Positions 25,114 through 34,000 of a stretch of 64,000 nt of DNA are shown here, piece by piece. Each line of letters starts with the position of its first letter. The stretch's first letter is position 1. Origin of the DNA: JAHJDR01 sp964609965 (GTDB taxonomy: Bacteria; UBA10199; JADGCS01); the NCBI GenBank assembly GCA_964609965.1, contig CAZSTS010000006.1:58575-122574 (forward strand). The letters are read 5' to 3'. A model generated the notes under the pieces. That model was not told the origin of the DNA, ran no database searches, and saw nothing but the letters and a program-made list of their open reading frames with translations. Position numbers and translations under genes: made by a program.

Positions 25114-26136
25114 ATGAAAGCCCTTGTCAAAAAAAATAAAAAACCAGGCCTTTGGTTAGAGGACATTCCTAAACCTAAAATAGCAGCTAACGAAATCCTC
25201 ATCAAAATCAAAACAACATCCATTTGTGGAACAGATGTTCACATCTATAAATGGGATGAATGGTCTCAGAATCATGTGACTGTCCCCATGCAGATTGGTC
25301 ATGAATTTGTAGGCGAGATCGTAGAGGTTGGCAAAGATGTGACCGAGCACTTTGTGGGAGAACGTATTTCGGGAGAAGGGCATCTTGTTTGTGGTCATTG
25401 CCGTAATTGTAAGGCTGGGCGTCGTCATCTTTGCTGTAAATCTAAAGGCGTGGGCATTGATCATCCAGGAGCTTTTGCAGATTTCCTTGCTTTGCCTGCG
25501 AGCAATGCTTTTTCGGTCCCTGATGGGATCTCTGATGACGAGGCAGCTATTTTTGATCCCTTAGGAAACGCCGTTCACACAACACTTTCTTATGACCTTG
25601 TGGGAGAGGACGTTTTGATTACAGGAGCAGGCCCTATTGGTTGTATGGCAGGAGCTATTGCTCAGCACGCAGGGGCAAGGCATGTTGTGATCACAGATCT
25701 TAATCCTTACCGCCTTCAACTCGCTGAAAAATTAGGCAGCAAAAACTGCGTTAATATCAAAGAAAAAAGCATCAAGAATGTTATGGACGAGTTGGGCATG
25801 ACTGAGGGTTTTGATATTGGATTAGAAATGTCTGGGGCTTCTGCAGCCTTGCAAGATATGATAGATCTTATGACTAATGGTGGGAAGATCGCTCTGTTGG
25901 GGATTTTGCCGCCAGACACTAAGGTGAGTTGGGATCATGTTATTTTTAAAGGACTAAAAATTAAAGGCATCTATGGGCGTGAAATATTCGAAACATGGTA
26001 TAAGATGTGTTCCATGATTCAAAGTGGTTTGAATATCAAACCTGTTTGTACACATAAGTTTCCTGTTGAAAAATTCGAGGAAGCTTTTGAGATTATGAGT
26101 AAAGGTAATTCAGGTAAAGTTTTGTTGAATTGGTAG
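25114..26136 (+). CDS. tdh: L-threonine 3-dehydrogenase
   Basis: Zn/NAD-dependent medium-chain dehydrogenase oxidising threonine to 2-amino-3-oxobutyrate. 340 residues with the catalytic-zinc CGTD motif (SICGTDVHIYKWDEW), the structural-zinc cysteines (HLVCGHCRNCKAGRRHLCC), GHEFVGE and the Rossmann GAGPIGCMAG. Very close to standard Tdh in length and order. It is followed by kbl, the next pathway step, 132 bp downstream. Confidence 0.95.
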   Translation: MKALVKKNKKPGLWLEDIPKPKIAANEILIKIKTTSICGTDVHIYKWDEWSQNHVTVPMQIGHEFVGEIVEVGKDVTEHFVGERISGEGHLVCGHCRNCKAGRRHLCCKSKGVGIDHPGAFADFLALPASNAFSVPDGISDDEAAIFDPLGNAVHTTLSYDLVGEDVLITGAGPIGCMAGAIAQHAGARHVVITDLNPYRLQLAEKLGSKNCVNIKEKSIKNVMDELGMTEGFDIGLEMSGASAALQDMIDLMTNGGKIALLGILPPDTKVSWDHVIFKGLKIKGIYGREIFETWYKMCSMIQSGLNIKPVCTHKFPVEKFEEAFEIMSKGNSGKVLLNW

Positions 26137-26224
26137 GTTTATTAAGCACCAAATGACAAGCATCAAATAACAGATAAATTTCAAGTTCGAATAATCAAAA
26201 TCTAAAACGATTTGGTTATTGGAA

Positions 26225-26264
26225 TTTATTTGGGATTTGGGATTTGAAATTTGGGATTTGGAGG
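26225..26264. repeat. tandem repeat of ATTTGGG words
   Basis: Four to five copies of TTTGGGA/TTTGAAA words directly before the kbl ribosome binding site GGAGG. Confidence 0.55.
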
Positions 26265-26268
26265 ATAT

Positions 26269-27510
26269 ATGGTATACGAAACACCAAAGGTATTTTTTAA
26301 AGGTATCTTGCAAAAAATAAAAGAAGATGGGCTTTATAAAGAAGAGCGATTCATTTGTTCGCCGCAAGCAGGACACATCAAGGCTCGGTTTCCTTTGGAT
26401 GGCCCAGAGAAGGGCATCATTAATCTTTGCTCTAATAATTATCTAGGCCTTTCCAGTCATCCAGAACTCATCAAAGCAGCTCACCAAGGGCTTGATGAGC
26501 GCGGTTATGGGATGTCATCTGTCCGTTTCATCTGTGGCACTCAAGACATTCACCGTGAACTCGAGATCAAAATGAGTGAGTTTTTGGGCACAGAAGACAC
26601 AATCCTTTTTGCCTCTTGTTTTGATGCCAATGCAGCGGTCTTTGAAGCATTGCTTGGTAAAGATGATGCGATTATATCAGACAAACTCATTCACGCCTCG
26701 CTCATCGATGGTATTCGCTTATGCAAGGCCCAAAGATTTATCTATACTCATTCCAATATGGAAGAACTCGAAAAGGTTCTCAAGGGCATTAATGCTGTGC
26801 ACAAAGTGATTGTGACTGATGGTGTTTTTTCCATGGATGGTGATTTAGTTAAATTAGATCAAATTTGTGCTTTGGCAGAAAAATACAGCGCTATGGTTTT
26901 GGTAGATGATTCACATGCCACGGGTTTTATCGGAAAAACAGGACGAGGTACACACGAGCATTTTAATGTGATGGATAAAGTCGATATCATCACCACGACT
27001 TTTGGAAAGGCCTTGGGCGGTGCTACAGGTGGTTGTATTTCGGCCAAGAAAGAAATTGTTGAACTTATGAGACAGCGCGGACGACCTTATCTTTTCAGCA
27101 ATGCGCTCATGCCTGCTGTGGTGAGTGGCACAATCAAAGTTTTGGAACTCCTTTCTACAAACACAGAGCGACGTGACAAACTCGAACAACTCACCTCTTA
27201 TTGGCGCGAGGCGCTAACGTCTGCTGGTATTGATATTAAGGCGGGTGAATCTCCAATCGTTCCTATCATGCTTTACAACGCCCAGTTGTCACAAGACATC
27301 AGTCGTGATTTGTGGAATGAGGGTGTTTACGCCGTAGGTTTCTTTTATCCAGTCGTGCCTAAAAAACAGGCTCGCATTCGTACCCAACTCTCAGCAGCCC
27401 TTGAAAAAGAAGATCTCGAAAAGGCCTTAGACGCAATTGTAAAGGTCGGCAAAAAATATGAGATTCTTGGTAAAACAAGGGAAGAGGTGATTGCTCGTTA
27501 CGGAGAGTAA
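26269..27510 (+). CDS. kbl: glycine C-acetyltransferase (2-amino-3-ketobutyrate CoA ligase)
   Basis: PLP enzyme splitting 2-amino-3-oxobutyrate with CoA to glycine and acetyl-CoA. The ATG at 26269 with GGAGG upstream is preferred over an in-frame TTG at 26251; 413 residues follow. Motifs: NLCSNNYLGLSSHPELI, GYGMSSVRFICGTQDIHREL, DDSHATGFIGKTGRGT and the PLP-lysine segment TTTFGKALGGATGG. With tdh it forms the threonine-to-glycine route. Confidence 0.96.
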   Translation: MVYETPKVFFKGILQKIKEDGLYKEERFICSPQAGHIKARFPLDGPEKGIINLCSNNYLGLSSHPELIKAAHQGLDERGYGMSSVRFICGTQDIHRELEIKMSEFLGTEDTILFASCFDANAAVFEALLGKDDAIISDKLIHASLIDGIRLCKAQRFIYTHSNMEELEKVLKGINAVHKVIVTDGVFSMDGDLVKLDQICALAEKYSAMVLVDDSHATGFIGKTGRGTHEHFNVMDKVDIITTTFGKALGGATGGCISAKKEIVELMRQRGRPYLFSNALMPAVVSGTIKVLELLSTNTERRDKLEQLTSYWREALTSAGIDIKAGESPIVPIMLYNAQLSQDISRDLWNEGVYAVGFFYPVVPKKQARIRTQLSAALEKEDLEKALDAIVKVGKKYEILGKTREEVIARYGE

Positions 27511-27511
27511 G

Positions 27512-27560
27512 GCGAACATGTGAGCATGTGATTTTATAATCAAATGTTCGCATGTTCGAA
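27512..27560. repeat. GCGAACATGTGAGCATG repeat with inverted partner
   Basis: GCGAACATGTGAGCATGTG lies before an inverted CGCATGTTCG. The same GCGAACATGTGAGCATG word recurs at 28991-29007 on the other side of the next gene, so the ATP-grasp gene is flanked by copies. Confidence 0.5.
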
Positions 27561-27578
27561 TGCTGAAAACTCAGTTAT

Positions 27579-28862
27579 CTATCCAACATTTTCGAAAAGT
27601 CCCCATTTTTCCCAAAAGCGAATTGATTTGCACATTAATTTTATCGTCTGAGGATCATCGTGCAGTAATTCGACTATTCCCAAAACTGTGTCTCCATCGA
27701 TAGTGAGACGGGTTTGTGACCCTTCGTCCCTAATGTTTGCTGCATGGAAAGCTGCGAAACAATTTAGAAGGGGGAGACATTGATGTGAGACAGTGCCTAT
27801 TCCTTTTCCTTGGAGAAAGATAACCATTGCATGTGATAACATTTGATATCCTTGCTCGAGAGTTTCAAAACGTTTTGGGTTTAAGTAGGCGTCAAGAGTG
27901 AGTTCCACAGCATTACGATTAGTGGCAAGTGCAGCAACCCGAGGAAGTCCTGCTCCACAAAGACGAGCTGCTCCTTCGACAATAGTCGGTTTTGTGTCAT
28001 GAACTTTAATTTCTAAATGGGATGGGCCGTGTTTAATTCCTAGGGCGTCAAGACATTGAAGGGCATAAGGAAGAAGAAAGGCAACAACAGGATCAGTAAA
28101 TGGAATCAATGTATCATGGTCATATATTGTTGCAGCTCCACGAGCTTCGTGTCGTTCATATCGCCAGATATCAGTAACAAAGTGACGTCCATAAGAACTC
28201 ACTGCATTAAATGCATATTCAGTTCCGAGTATGTATTCCTCAAGAACGACAACATCATTAATGAGAAGAAGGTCATTTCGTTTATTAATAATGGCATGAA
28301 AAGCTTCAAGAACGTCATCTAGAGAGGAAGAAATACGAACATTAATTGTGCCTGATCCTGTGGGTGGTTTTACAGCTATAGGCCATTTACCGTGTTTTTT
28401 AACCCACTGAATTGCTTCTTTTTCTGTTTTGACAGCAGTTTGGGAAAGATCTCTTAATCCCAAATTGGACAATCTAAGTCCCATAGCTCTTTTATCGCGT
28501 CTTTCTTGGCTTTGACGAGTTCCGTTGGTAATTAAACCAAGATCCTCACTGATACGATCAGCAAGTATCACTCCAGATTCAGCTCCAGCAATAACAGCTG
28601 CAGGATTATGTCTTCTAACATTATTTAGTGTTGTGGAATAACGACCTTCATGAACTAGGTGAGAATGGTAATCATTGGGCCTAAAAGAAGACCCAACTCC
28701 TTCGGGAAATTCTTCAGAGCTTTTTAGATGAACGACTTCAGTTCCTCTTTGATGAAGAGCGGGCGCAAGTAAATTGCCCGAAAGAAAATATCCATCTACT
28801 ATAACGACTGGAGCACCCATGCCCAAAGAAGCCAGGCCCAAGTCACCCTTGTATACCCTCAT
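27579..28862 (-). CDS. ATP-grasp ligase-like protein
   Basis: 427 residues with the ATP-grasp order: an N-terminal Rossmann-like domain (GAPVVIVDGYFLSGNLLAPA), then WPIAVKPPTGSGTINVRISS, VVVLEEYILGTEYAFNAV and the Mg/ATP part GPSHLEIKVHDTKPTIVEGA. The layout resembles BacD-type L-amino-acid ligases and related carboxylate-amine ligases that make dipeptides or amides. Substrates cannot be told from sequence. The gene is alone on its strand, flanked by copies of a GCGAACATGTGAGCATG repeat. Confidence 0.75.
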   Translation of the reverse strand: MRVYKGDLGLASLGMGAPVVIVDGYFLSGNLLAPALHQRGTEVVHLKSSEEFPEGVGSSFRPNDYHSHLVHEGRYSTTLNNVRRHNPAAVIAGAESGVILADRISEDLGLITNGTRQSQERRDKRAMGLRLSNLGLRDLSQTAVKTEKEAIQWVKKHGKWPIAVKPPTGSGTINVRISSSLDDVLEAFHAIINKRNDLLLINDVVVLEEYILGTEYAFNAVSSYGRHFVTDIWRYERHEARGAATIYDHDTLIPFTDPVVAFLLPYALQCLDALGIKHGPSHLEIKVHDTKPTIVEGAARLCGAGLPRVAALATNRNAVELTLDAYLNPKRFETLEQGYQMLSHAMVIFLQGKGIGTVSHQCLPLLNCFAAFHAANIRDEGSQTRLTIDGDTVLGIVELLHDDPQTIKLMCKSIRFWEKWGLFENVG

Positions 28863-29164
28863 GTTTTTTTATCGCATAAAACGGAAATGAGTTGCTAAGA
28901 TTATTTTTATAAATTGCTCAGAAATATGAAGCTTTTAACATGTTGAAATCAAAACGGAAATTAATGGTTGGAGGTATGGGAAACGAATATGCGAACATGT
29001 GAGCATGCGGGTAACTAAAAAAATTAATTTTATCAGTCCTTATTTCAAATTATATCCGTAGGGGCGACCCCCTGTGGTCGCCCGAAAAGATTTAGATCAA
29101 AAAAAATAACGGGCAGGCACAGGGACCTGCCCCTACATTTGTATTTTTTCTATAAAATGTTTGC
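28863..29164. other. intergenic region with repeats, no gene
   Basis: Holds the GCGAACATGTGAGCATGCG word (28991-29009) and a composite palindromic element (29058-29136). No coding sequence is seen. Confidence 0.5.
29058..29136. repeat. composite GTAGGGGC...GCCCCTAC element
   Basis: Two hairpins (GGGCGACC-ccctgt-GGTCGCCC and GGGCAGG-cacaggga-CCTGCCC) joined by an A-rich spacer and bounded by GTAGGGGC and GCCCCTAC; same family as the palindromes at 7414 and 31268. Confidence 0.65.
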
Positions 29165-29180
29165 ATAGCATATATGCTAT
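29165..29180. promoter_or_regulatory. 16-bp perfect palindrome, probable XRE operator
   Basis: ATAGCATATATGCTAT lies 20 bp upstream of the XRE regulator start. Its 12-bp core AGCATATATGCT occurs again at 51276-51287 before another antitoxin-type gene. Confidence 0.5.
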
Positions 29181-29200
29181 ATAATATTAGAGGGTATTAT

Positions 29201-29497
29201 ATGAAAACAAAAACAATTAAAACTCTCCTGAATAAAAAGTTAAAAAAGAAATCTTTTGCAAAGGCTTATAAAGAAATGGCTCGGCTAGTTGAGGTTGGTT
29301 TAAATATAGCCAAGCTGAGAGAGAAAACAGGGTTAACACAAGGCCAACTCGCCAAAAAATTAGGGACTACACAATCAGTTATTTCGAGAATTGAAAATGG
29401 CAATCAAAATGTCTCGCTAGCACTTCTTACAAAAATCGCTCATGTGTTAAAATGTGAACTCACAGTAAAATTTAAACCTATTTATACAGAGATTTAA
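29201..29497 (+). CDS. XRE-family HTH regulator (HigA-like)
   Basis: 98 residues from the ATG at 29201 (AGAGGG upstream). The HTH is IAKLREKTGLTQGQLAKKLG with TTQSVISRIENGNQNVSLAL. The size and the palindromic operator overlapping the promoter fit an autoregulated antitoxin, but no toxin gene is beside it: dgt is convergent and overlaps its end. It may be an orphan antitoxin or a solitary regulator. Confidence 0.85.
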   Translation: MKTKTIKTLLNKKLKKKSFAKAYKEMARLVEVGLNIAKLREKTGLTQGQLAKKLGTTQSVISRIENGNQNVSLALLTKIAHVLKCELTVKFKPIYTEI

Positions 29498-30630
29498 ACA
29501 ATTTTATCTCTCTCCCCCAAGGCAAAACGATCTGTCATGCCAGCGATGTAATCACAAATCACACGCTCAATGGGTTCGGCTTTTCCATAAAAAGATTTGA
29601 AAACAGGGGGGATGAGGTTAGTGTTATTTGAATAGGCCTGAAAAAGGTCTTGAATGACTTTCTTTGAGTCATCCTGCATGCGCAAGACTTTATCATGCCT
29701 GTACAGGCGCTCATTTAAAAATCTTTTTAACTCTGTGTTTAAGGCCTTTGTTTTCCCAGAAAACGAAACCAGGTTTTTACCTTTTTCGCGGACAGTATCA
29801 ATGTGATCAATGTTTAAGGCTTCGATCTTTTCAGAAGTATTCATTATCAGATCAGTTACCAATTGATTGATTGTGGATTTAACAGTGAAACGTCGTTTTT
29901 GCGTAGGACTCATATTGTCGTGATCTTTTTTTATCCGCTCATAGTTTTCTTGCCATAATGCGACTTCTTTCAGATCTTCGCGTTTAATGAGTCCTGACTT
30001 CAATCCATCATCAATGTCATGATTGTTGTAGGCGATTTCATCTGCATAATTAGCGATTTGAGCCTCAATTGATGGGTAGCCATCTTTCACAAAGAGTGAT
30101 TTATCGGGCAGGTCATATTCTGTGGCATGTTTGCAAATACCTTCCAGAACTTCGTAAGTAAGATTGAGTCCTCTAAAATCAGGATAGGGATTTTCTAATA
30201 AGGTGACAATTCTAAAAGATTGTTTGTTGTGCTCAAAACCACCGTGTTCTTTCATGAGCTCTTCCATGGCGTCTTGCCCTGAATGGCCAAAAGGTGTGTG
30301 GCCAAGGTCATGGGACAAAGAAATAGCGTCAGCAAGGTCTTCGTTGACACCCAATGCTCGTGCGCATGTGCGGGCGATTTGTGAGACTTCCATGGTGTGT
30401 GTGAGACGCGTACGGTAGTAATCTCCCTCATGATTAATAAAGACCTGTGTTTTGTATTCAAGTCTACGAAAGGCACTAGAATGAATGATGCGGTCACGAT
30501 CTCTTTGAAAGGCTGTGCGATAGGGATGCTCGTCTTCACTGTGCTGACGACCTTGAGAATCAATATTCGTAGCCGCATAAGGGACTAATGTTTGCTTTTC
30601 GAATTCTTCTAGTTGTTTTCTGTTTCTCAT
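29494..30630 (-). CDS. dgt: deoxyguanosinetriphosphate triphosphohydrolase-like protein
   Basis: 378 residues, HD-superfamily dNTPase that releases triphosphate from dNTPs. Metal ligands are in RLTHTMEVSQIAR and SLSHDLGHTPFGHSG, with a later DEIAYNNHDIDDGLK giving the last Asp. The N-terminal YRTAFQRDRDRIIHSSAFRR is typical of the shorter Dgt type. It overlaps the tail of the convergent XRE gene by four bases. Confidence 0.95.
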   Translation of the reverse strand: MRNRKQLEEFEKQTLVPYAATNIDSQGRQHSEDEHPYRTAFQRDRDRIIHSSAFRRLEYKTQVFINHEGDYYRTRLTHTMEVSQIARTCARALGVNEDLADAISLSHDLGHTPFGHSGQDAMEELMKEHGGFEHNKQSFRIVTLLENPYPDFRGLNLTYEVLEGICKHATEYDLPDKSLFVKDGYPSIEAQIANYADEIAYNNHDIDDGLKSGLIKREDLKEVALWQENYERIKKDHDNMSPTQKRRFTVKSTINQLVTDLIMNTSEKIEALNIDHIDTVREKGKNLVSFSGKTKALNTELKRFLNERLYRHDKVLRMQDDSKKVIQDLFQAYSNNTNLIPPVFKSFYGKAEPIERVICDYIAGMTDRFALGERDKIV

Positions 30631-30632
30631 GT

Positions 30633-30687
30633 TTTGTGTCTAGCGTCTAGAGTCTGGCGTCTAGCGTGATATTTTTCACGCTGAACG
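30633..30687. repeat. tandem CGTCTAG/CGTCTGG words and AGCGTG hairpin
   Basis: TCTAGCGTCTAGAGTCTGGCGTCTAGCGTG words precede an AGCGTG...CACGCT hairpin (30663-30682). The same words occur at 53190-53266. Confidence 0.55.
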
Positions 30688-31245
30688 TTACAAACATCCT
30701 CTTACTTTCGTTCTCGCCTTTTTCATATCTTCAATCTCAGCTCTATACCGATTAATTACACCTGTGGCTAGAGCCTGGGGATTAATATTGTAATCTTCGA
30801 GTCCTTTGGTTTGAACAGGTGTGTTCTTTGATGAAATATTTATCCCAGTATGAATCAAACAAGACACAGGAGAGCTTGTGGCTATGGAAACGCTGAGTTT
30901 ATTTATATCGTCATAAATATCATCTCCTCTGCGTTGCAATCGTAAAGATTCAGAATCTTCTCCCATTTCTTGTATGATCAAATCGATGAGAAGTCTTTGC
31001 CACGCAATAGTGAGTGTTAAGTCCCTGTGAAAATGTTCCACAATAAAGTGGAGCATGTTTTCTGAGTAGATGAATTGCTTGTTGTGAACATCTTCTAAAT
31101 CAACAAGTTTGTCTATTTTAACATCACAAGGACCTATAAAGGATACTATAGAATCACCTAATATATTGAAAGTGTTGTAGGCGAAGTGGGATCTAAGTTG
31201 CGTGCCATCGTAAGTAAGGGGTTTGTCGCTAAAGTGTGATTTCAT
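30688..31245 (-). CDS. DUF366 family protein next to queC
   Basis: 185 residues matching the DUF366 pattern: YDGTQLRSHFAYNTFNILGD followed by SIVSFIGPCDVKIDKLVDLEDV, and HFIVEHFHRDLTLTIAWQRL further on. The family is uncharacterised but often sits beside queuosine-pathway genes, and here it follows queC on the same strand with 52 bp between, interrupted by a 28-bp palindrome. A role in deazapurine metabolism is inference. Confidence 0.8.
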   Translation of the reverse strand: MKSHFSDKPLTYDGTQLRSHFAYNTFNILGDSIVSFIGPCDVKIDKLVDLEDVHNKQFIYSENMLHFIVEHFHRDLTLTIAWQRLLIDLIIQEMGEDSESLRLQRRGDDIYDDINKLSVSIATSSPVSCLIHTGINISSKNTPVQTKGLEDYNINPQALATGVINRYRAEIEDMKKARTKVRGCL

Positions 31246-31267
31246 AATATATTATGAGTAATGTGTA

Positions 31268-31295
31268 GTAGGGGCACAGCACGCTGTGCCCCTAC
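31268..31295. repeat. GTAGGGGCACAGC palindrome, 28 bp perfect
   Basis: Same element as 7414-7441, differing in the two central bases; located between queC and the DUF366 gene. Confidence 0.75.
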
Positions 31296-31297
31296 GG

Positions 31298-31993
31298 TCA
31301 AACATTCAAAAACATCTCCTCGCTGTGGTGTTTTATCGCTGTTTGCATCAAAGCTCTTTTTAATCTCAAGCAGGATTCGCATTCACCACACATTTTATCC
31401 TGACTATCGTAACAGCTCCAAAGCATGGTGACAGGAAAGTCATATTTTATCAATTCTTTAAGGATTTCATCTTTTTGCATATTCACTGTTGGTGCTTTGA
31501 TTGTCACATGGTTTAATGTTGAAAAATTTAAGCTCTTATTGAGGGCTTCAATAAATTCAGGTGAATTATCAGGAAAAGTTCTAGCCTCTTCGGCATTGAA
31601 CCCAGTGTATATTCTGTCAATCTTACTAGCCTCTGCAATGCTCGCTGCCATATTAATAAAAACGCCATTTCGATTTGGAATCCACACAGCTTTTGCGCTT
31701 TGAGCAGTTTTTTTCTTTTGATCAAGTTCCTTAACTTTAAGTTGAGGTAAAGCAATGTTGGAATTGAGCAAAGGGTTGTTTTGAAAGTTCTTAAAAAAAT
31801 CAAATCCAATCACCTGATGTGTTGTGTTGAAATAGTCAGCGATATTTCTTGCTGCATTGATTTCTTGTTTTGCACTTCTTTGTCCATAGTCAAAAGTCAG
31901 AGCCAAAACCACATCGCTCTCTTGTTTTGCAATAACAAGTGCTAAAGTAGAATCTAATCCGCCTGAGAGGAGTATGATAGAGCGAGGGTTCAT
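31298..31993 (-). CDS. queC: 7-cyano-7-deazaguanine synthase
   Basis: QueC converts 7-carboxy-7-deazaguanine to preQ0 with ATP and ammonia. 231 residues with the PP-loop LLSGGLDSTLALVIAKQ, LTFDYGQRSAKQE, IPNRNGVFINMAASIA and the zinc-binding cysteines in SCYDSQDKMCGECESCLRLK. Full length. Other que genes are not in the window apart from the possibly related DUF366 gene. Confidence 0.96.
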   Translation of the reverse strand: MNPRSIILLSGGLDSTLALVIAKQESDVVLALTFDYGQRSAKQEINAARNIADYFNTTHQVIGFDFFKNFQNNPLLNSNIALPQLKVKELDQKKKTAQSAKAVWIPNRNGVFINMAASIAEASKIDRIYTGFNAEEARTFPDNSPEFIEALNKSLNFSTLNHVTIKAPTVNMQKDEILKELIKYDFPVTMLWSCYDSQDKMCGECESCLRLKRALMQTAIKHHSEEMFLNV

Positions 31994-32019
31994 AGGGGTT
32001 GACGATTAAGGGGGAATCA

Positions 32020-32100
32020 TGGGTGTGTCAAGGGGAGGAGGGGTACGAAGGACGATCGCTCTCCGCCTAGGCGGATCACTAGGACGAAGGACGAAAAAAC
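32020..32100. repeat. tandem ACGAAGGACGA words around CCGCCTAGGCGG palindrome
   Basis: TACGAAGGACGATC and AGGACGAAGGACGAA flank the perfect palindrome CCGCCTAGGCGG (32063-32074) between queC and the divergent dehydrogenase gene. Confidence 0.5.
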
Positions 32101-32179
32101 CAAAAATAACAAGCAGTTAGAATTCTTTTCTAGATACGCTGTTGATAAGAGAGTCTTATATTCGATAAGAGAGCTGAAG

Positions 32180-33235
32180 ATGAACAATGTACCACAACAT
32201 AAAGCCAATCAGAAAGCAGCTCTACTCTATGGACCCAGTGATCTTCGGGTGGGTGAAGTTCCAATTGAAACCCTTAAAGAGGGCGAAGTTCTTGTCAGAG
32301 TCGAGGCCGCTACAACCTGTGGGACTGATTTAAAGACTTTTAAAAGAGGGGGACACCCTCAAATAATCAAATCACTCCCTTCTCGTTTTGGTCACGAAAT
32401 GACTGGCACGATTGTTGAAACATCCCATCCTGTAAAAGATTTTCAAAATGGTGATCGTGTGGTTGTTGCTAATTCAGCTCCTTGTCACGAATGCTATTAT
32501 TGTAAAAAAGAAAAATTTAATCTTTGTGAAGACATTCAGTTTATTAATGGTGCTTATTCCCAATATCTTGCTGTGCCTGAAAGATTTGTTAAGTACAATC
32601 TTCATAAAATTCCAGATAATCTTCCTTTTGAAAAGGCTGTTCTTGCAGAACCTTTGGCCTGTGTTTTGTACGCTTGTGAAAAAATAAATATTCAACCTTT
32701 TGAATCAGTCGCTGTGATTGGTGATGGGCCAATGAGTTTTCTTTTTAACCAGGTCATCCGTTTTAAAAATGCACGTTCAATTATTGTAGGCATGGATCCA
32801 GTTCGTCTTGATTTGGCGAGATCTGCAGGCGCTGATTTTGTGATGGACACTCGAGAACAGGATGTAGTGAATGAAATAAAGAGAATCACAGATGGGTATG
32901 GAGCTGATGTGGCTATTGAAGCCGTTGGGTTACCAGAAACCTGGGAACAGGCCTTGTCTCTTGTGTCTAAGGGTGGTCGTGTTCTTTGTTATGGCGGCTG
33001 TGCCAAGGGAACAGAAATGAAGGTAGATACGTATCGTCTGCACTACGATGAAATCAATCTCATGGGCACATTCCATTACACGCCAAAGGTCATGGACCAG
33101 GCCATTGATTTACTTTGTCAGGATGAAATCAACACAGAGCACTTCACAAAAGAGGTGAGAACCCTCGAAGATTTACCAAATATTTTCTTGGGTAAAGACA
33201 ACAAGCCTGCGTTAAAGTATTTGATCAGACCATAG
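32180..33235 (+). CDS. zinc-dependent medium-chain dehydrogenase
   Basis: 351 residues. Catalytic-zinc motif TTCGTDLKTFKRG, GHEMTGTI, four structural-zinc Cys (APCHECYYCKKEKFNLCED) and Rossmann VAVIGDGPMSFLF, where the usual GxGxxG is relaxed to GDGPMS. It is a sorbitol/threonine dehydrogenase-like alcohol dehydrogenase of unknown substrate. The class II aldolase gene 62 bp downstream suggests a sugar or polyol route. Confidence 0.85.
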   Translation: MNNVPQHKANQKAALLYGPSDLRVGEVPIETLKEGEVLVRVEAATTCGTDLKTFKRGGHPQIIKSLPSRFGHEMTGTIVETSHPVKDFQNGDRVVVANSAPCHECYYCKKEKFNLCEDIQFINGAYSQYLAVPERFVKYNLHKIPDNLPFEKAVLAEPLACVLYACEKINIQPFESVAVIGDGPMSFLFNQVIRFKNARSIIVGMDPVRLDLARSAGADFVMDTREQDVVNEIKRITDGYGADVAIEAVGLPETWEQALSLVSKGGRVLCYGGCAKGTEMKVDTYRLHYDEINLMGTFHYTPKVMDQAIDLLCQDEINTEHFTKEVRTLEDLPNIFLGKDNKPALKYLIRP

Positions 33236-33275
33236 GTCATATAAGTCATATATGTCGTATAGGACATATATGTGA
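33236..33275. repeat. tandem repeat of GTCATATA words
   Basis: GGTCATATAAGTCATATATGTCGTATAGGACATATATG-type words lie between the dehydrogenase and aldolase genes. Confidence 0.55.
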
Positions 33276-33296
33276 AGAGTGTTAAAGGAACATAAG

Positions 33297-33950
33297 GTGG
33301 CAAACCAAAAAGACATTATTAACAAAATAATTCAAGTCACAACCAGGCTTTATAACAGAAACATGCTTGCAGGTGTTGATGGCAACGTGAGTTATCGCTT
33401 GTCAGATGATGAAATTATCATCACACCTTCTCTGAAAGCCACGGCTTTTCTAAAACCCGAAGATTTTGTGACCATTAATATTAAGGGTGAATCTGATAAT
33501 GGGAAGCCCTCTAGCGAAACCAGCATGCATCTGGCTATTTATCAAAACTGTCCTCAAGCAAAGACCATTGTCCACGCACACCCACCACTAGCTGTTGCTT
33601 GGTCTGTGGCTCATCCTGAATTGAAGGAATTGCCAAAAAAATGTCTCACTGAACTCATTCTTTGTGCTGGTACAATCCCTATTGTTCCTATGGCATTGCC
33701 GGGCTCGACTCAAATGGGTGATGTTCTCAAACCCTATTTACCAGAATCACGCGTGATGATTTTAGCGCGTCATGGGGCCTTGAGTTGGGGAGAGGATTTG
33801 GATGAAGCTATCAACGGCATGGAACGCATTGAACACGCTGCCACGATCTTATATCACGCCAAACAGTTGGGTAACTTGTCTGAAATATCTGATGGGGACT
33901 ATGAAAAACTTGTCGAGTTAAGGAAGAAGTTGGGGGATAAGAGTCTTTAA
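33297..33950 (+). CDS. class II aldolase/adducin family protein
   Basis: 217 residues from GTG 33297 (AAAGGA upstream), preferred over GTG 33279. Motifs: NMLAGVDGNVSYRL, SSETSMHLAIYQNCPQAK, zinc-ligand IVHAHPPLAVAW, and RHGALSWGEDLDEAINGME. This resembles L-fuculose-phosphate aldolase; methylthioribulose-phosphate dehydratase is a related alternative. It is probably co-transcribed with the dehydrogenase upstream. Confidence 0.85.
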   Translation: MANQKDIINKIIQVTTRLYNRNMLAGVDGNVSYRLSDDEIIITPSLKATAFLKPEDFVTINIKGESDNGKPSSETSMHLAIYQNCPQAKTIVHAHPPLAVAWSVAHPELKELPKKCLTELILCAGTIPIVPMALPGSTQMGDVLKPYLPESRVMILARHGALSWGEDLDEAINGMERIEHAATILYHAKQLGNLSEISDGDYEKLVELRKKLGDKSL

Positions 33951-34000
33951 GGCGCCAATGCTCCTACGAGCCTACGCACCTACGGGGGGGCCAAGGATAC

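Noticed and set aside
33118..33303. Minus-strand frame with YMTYMTYG repeats
   Set aside because: Translation of the GTCATATA tandem repeat and of the antisense strand of a real dehydrogenase gene.
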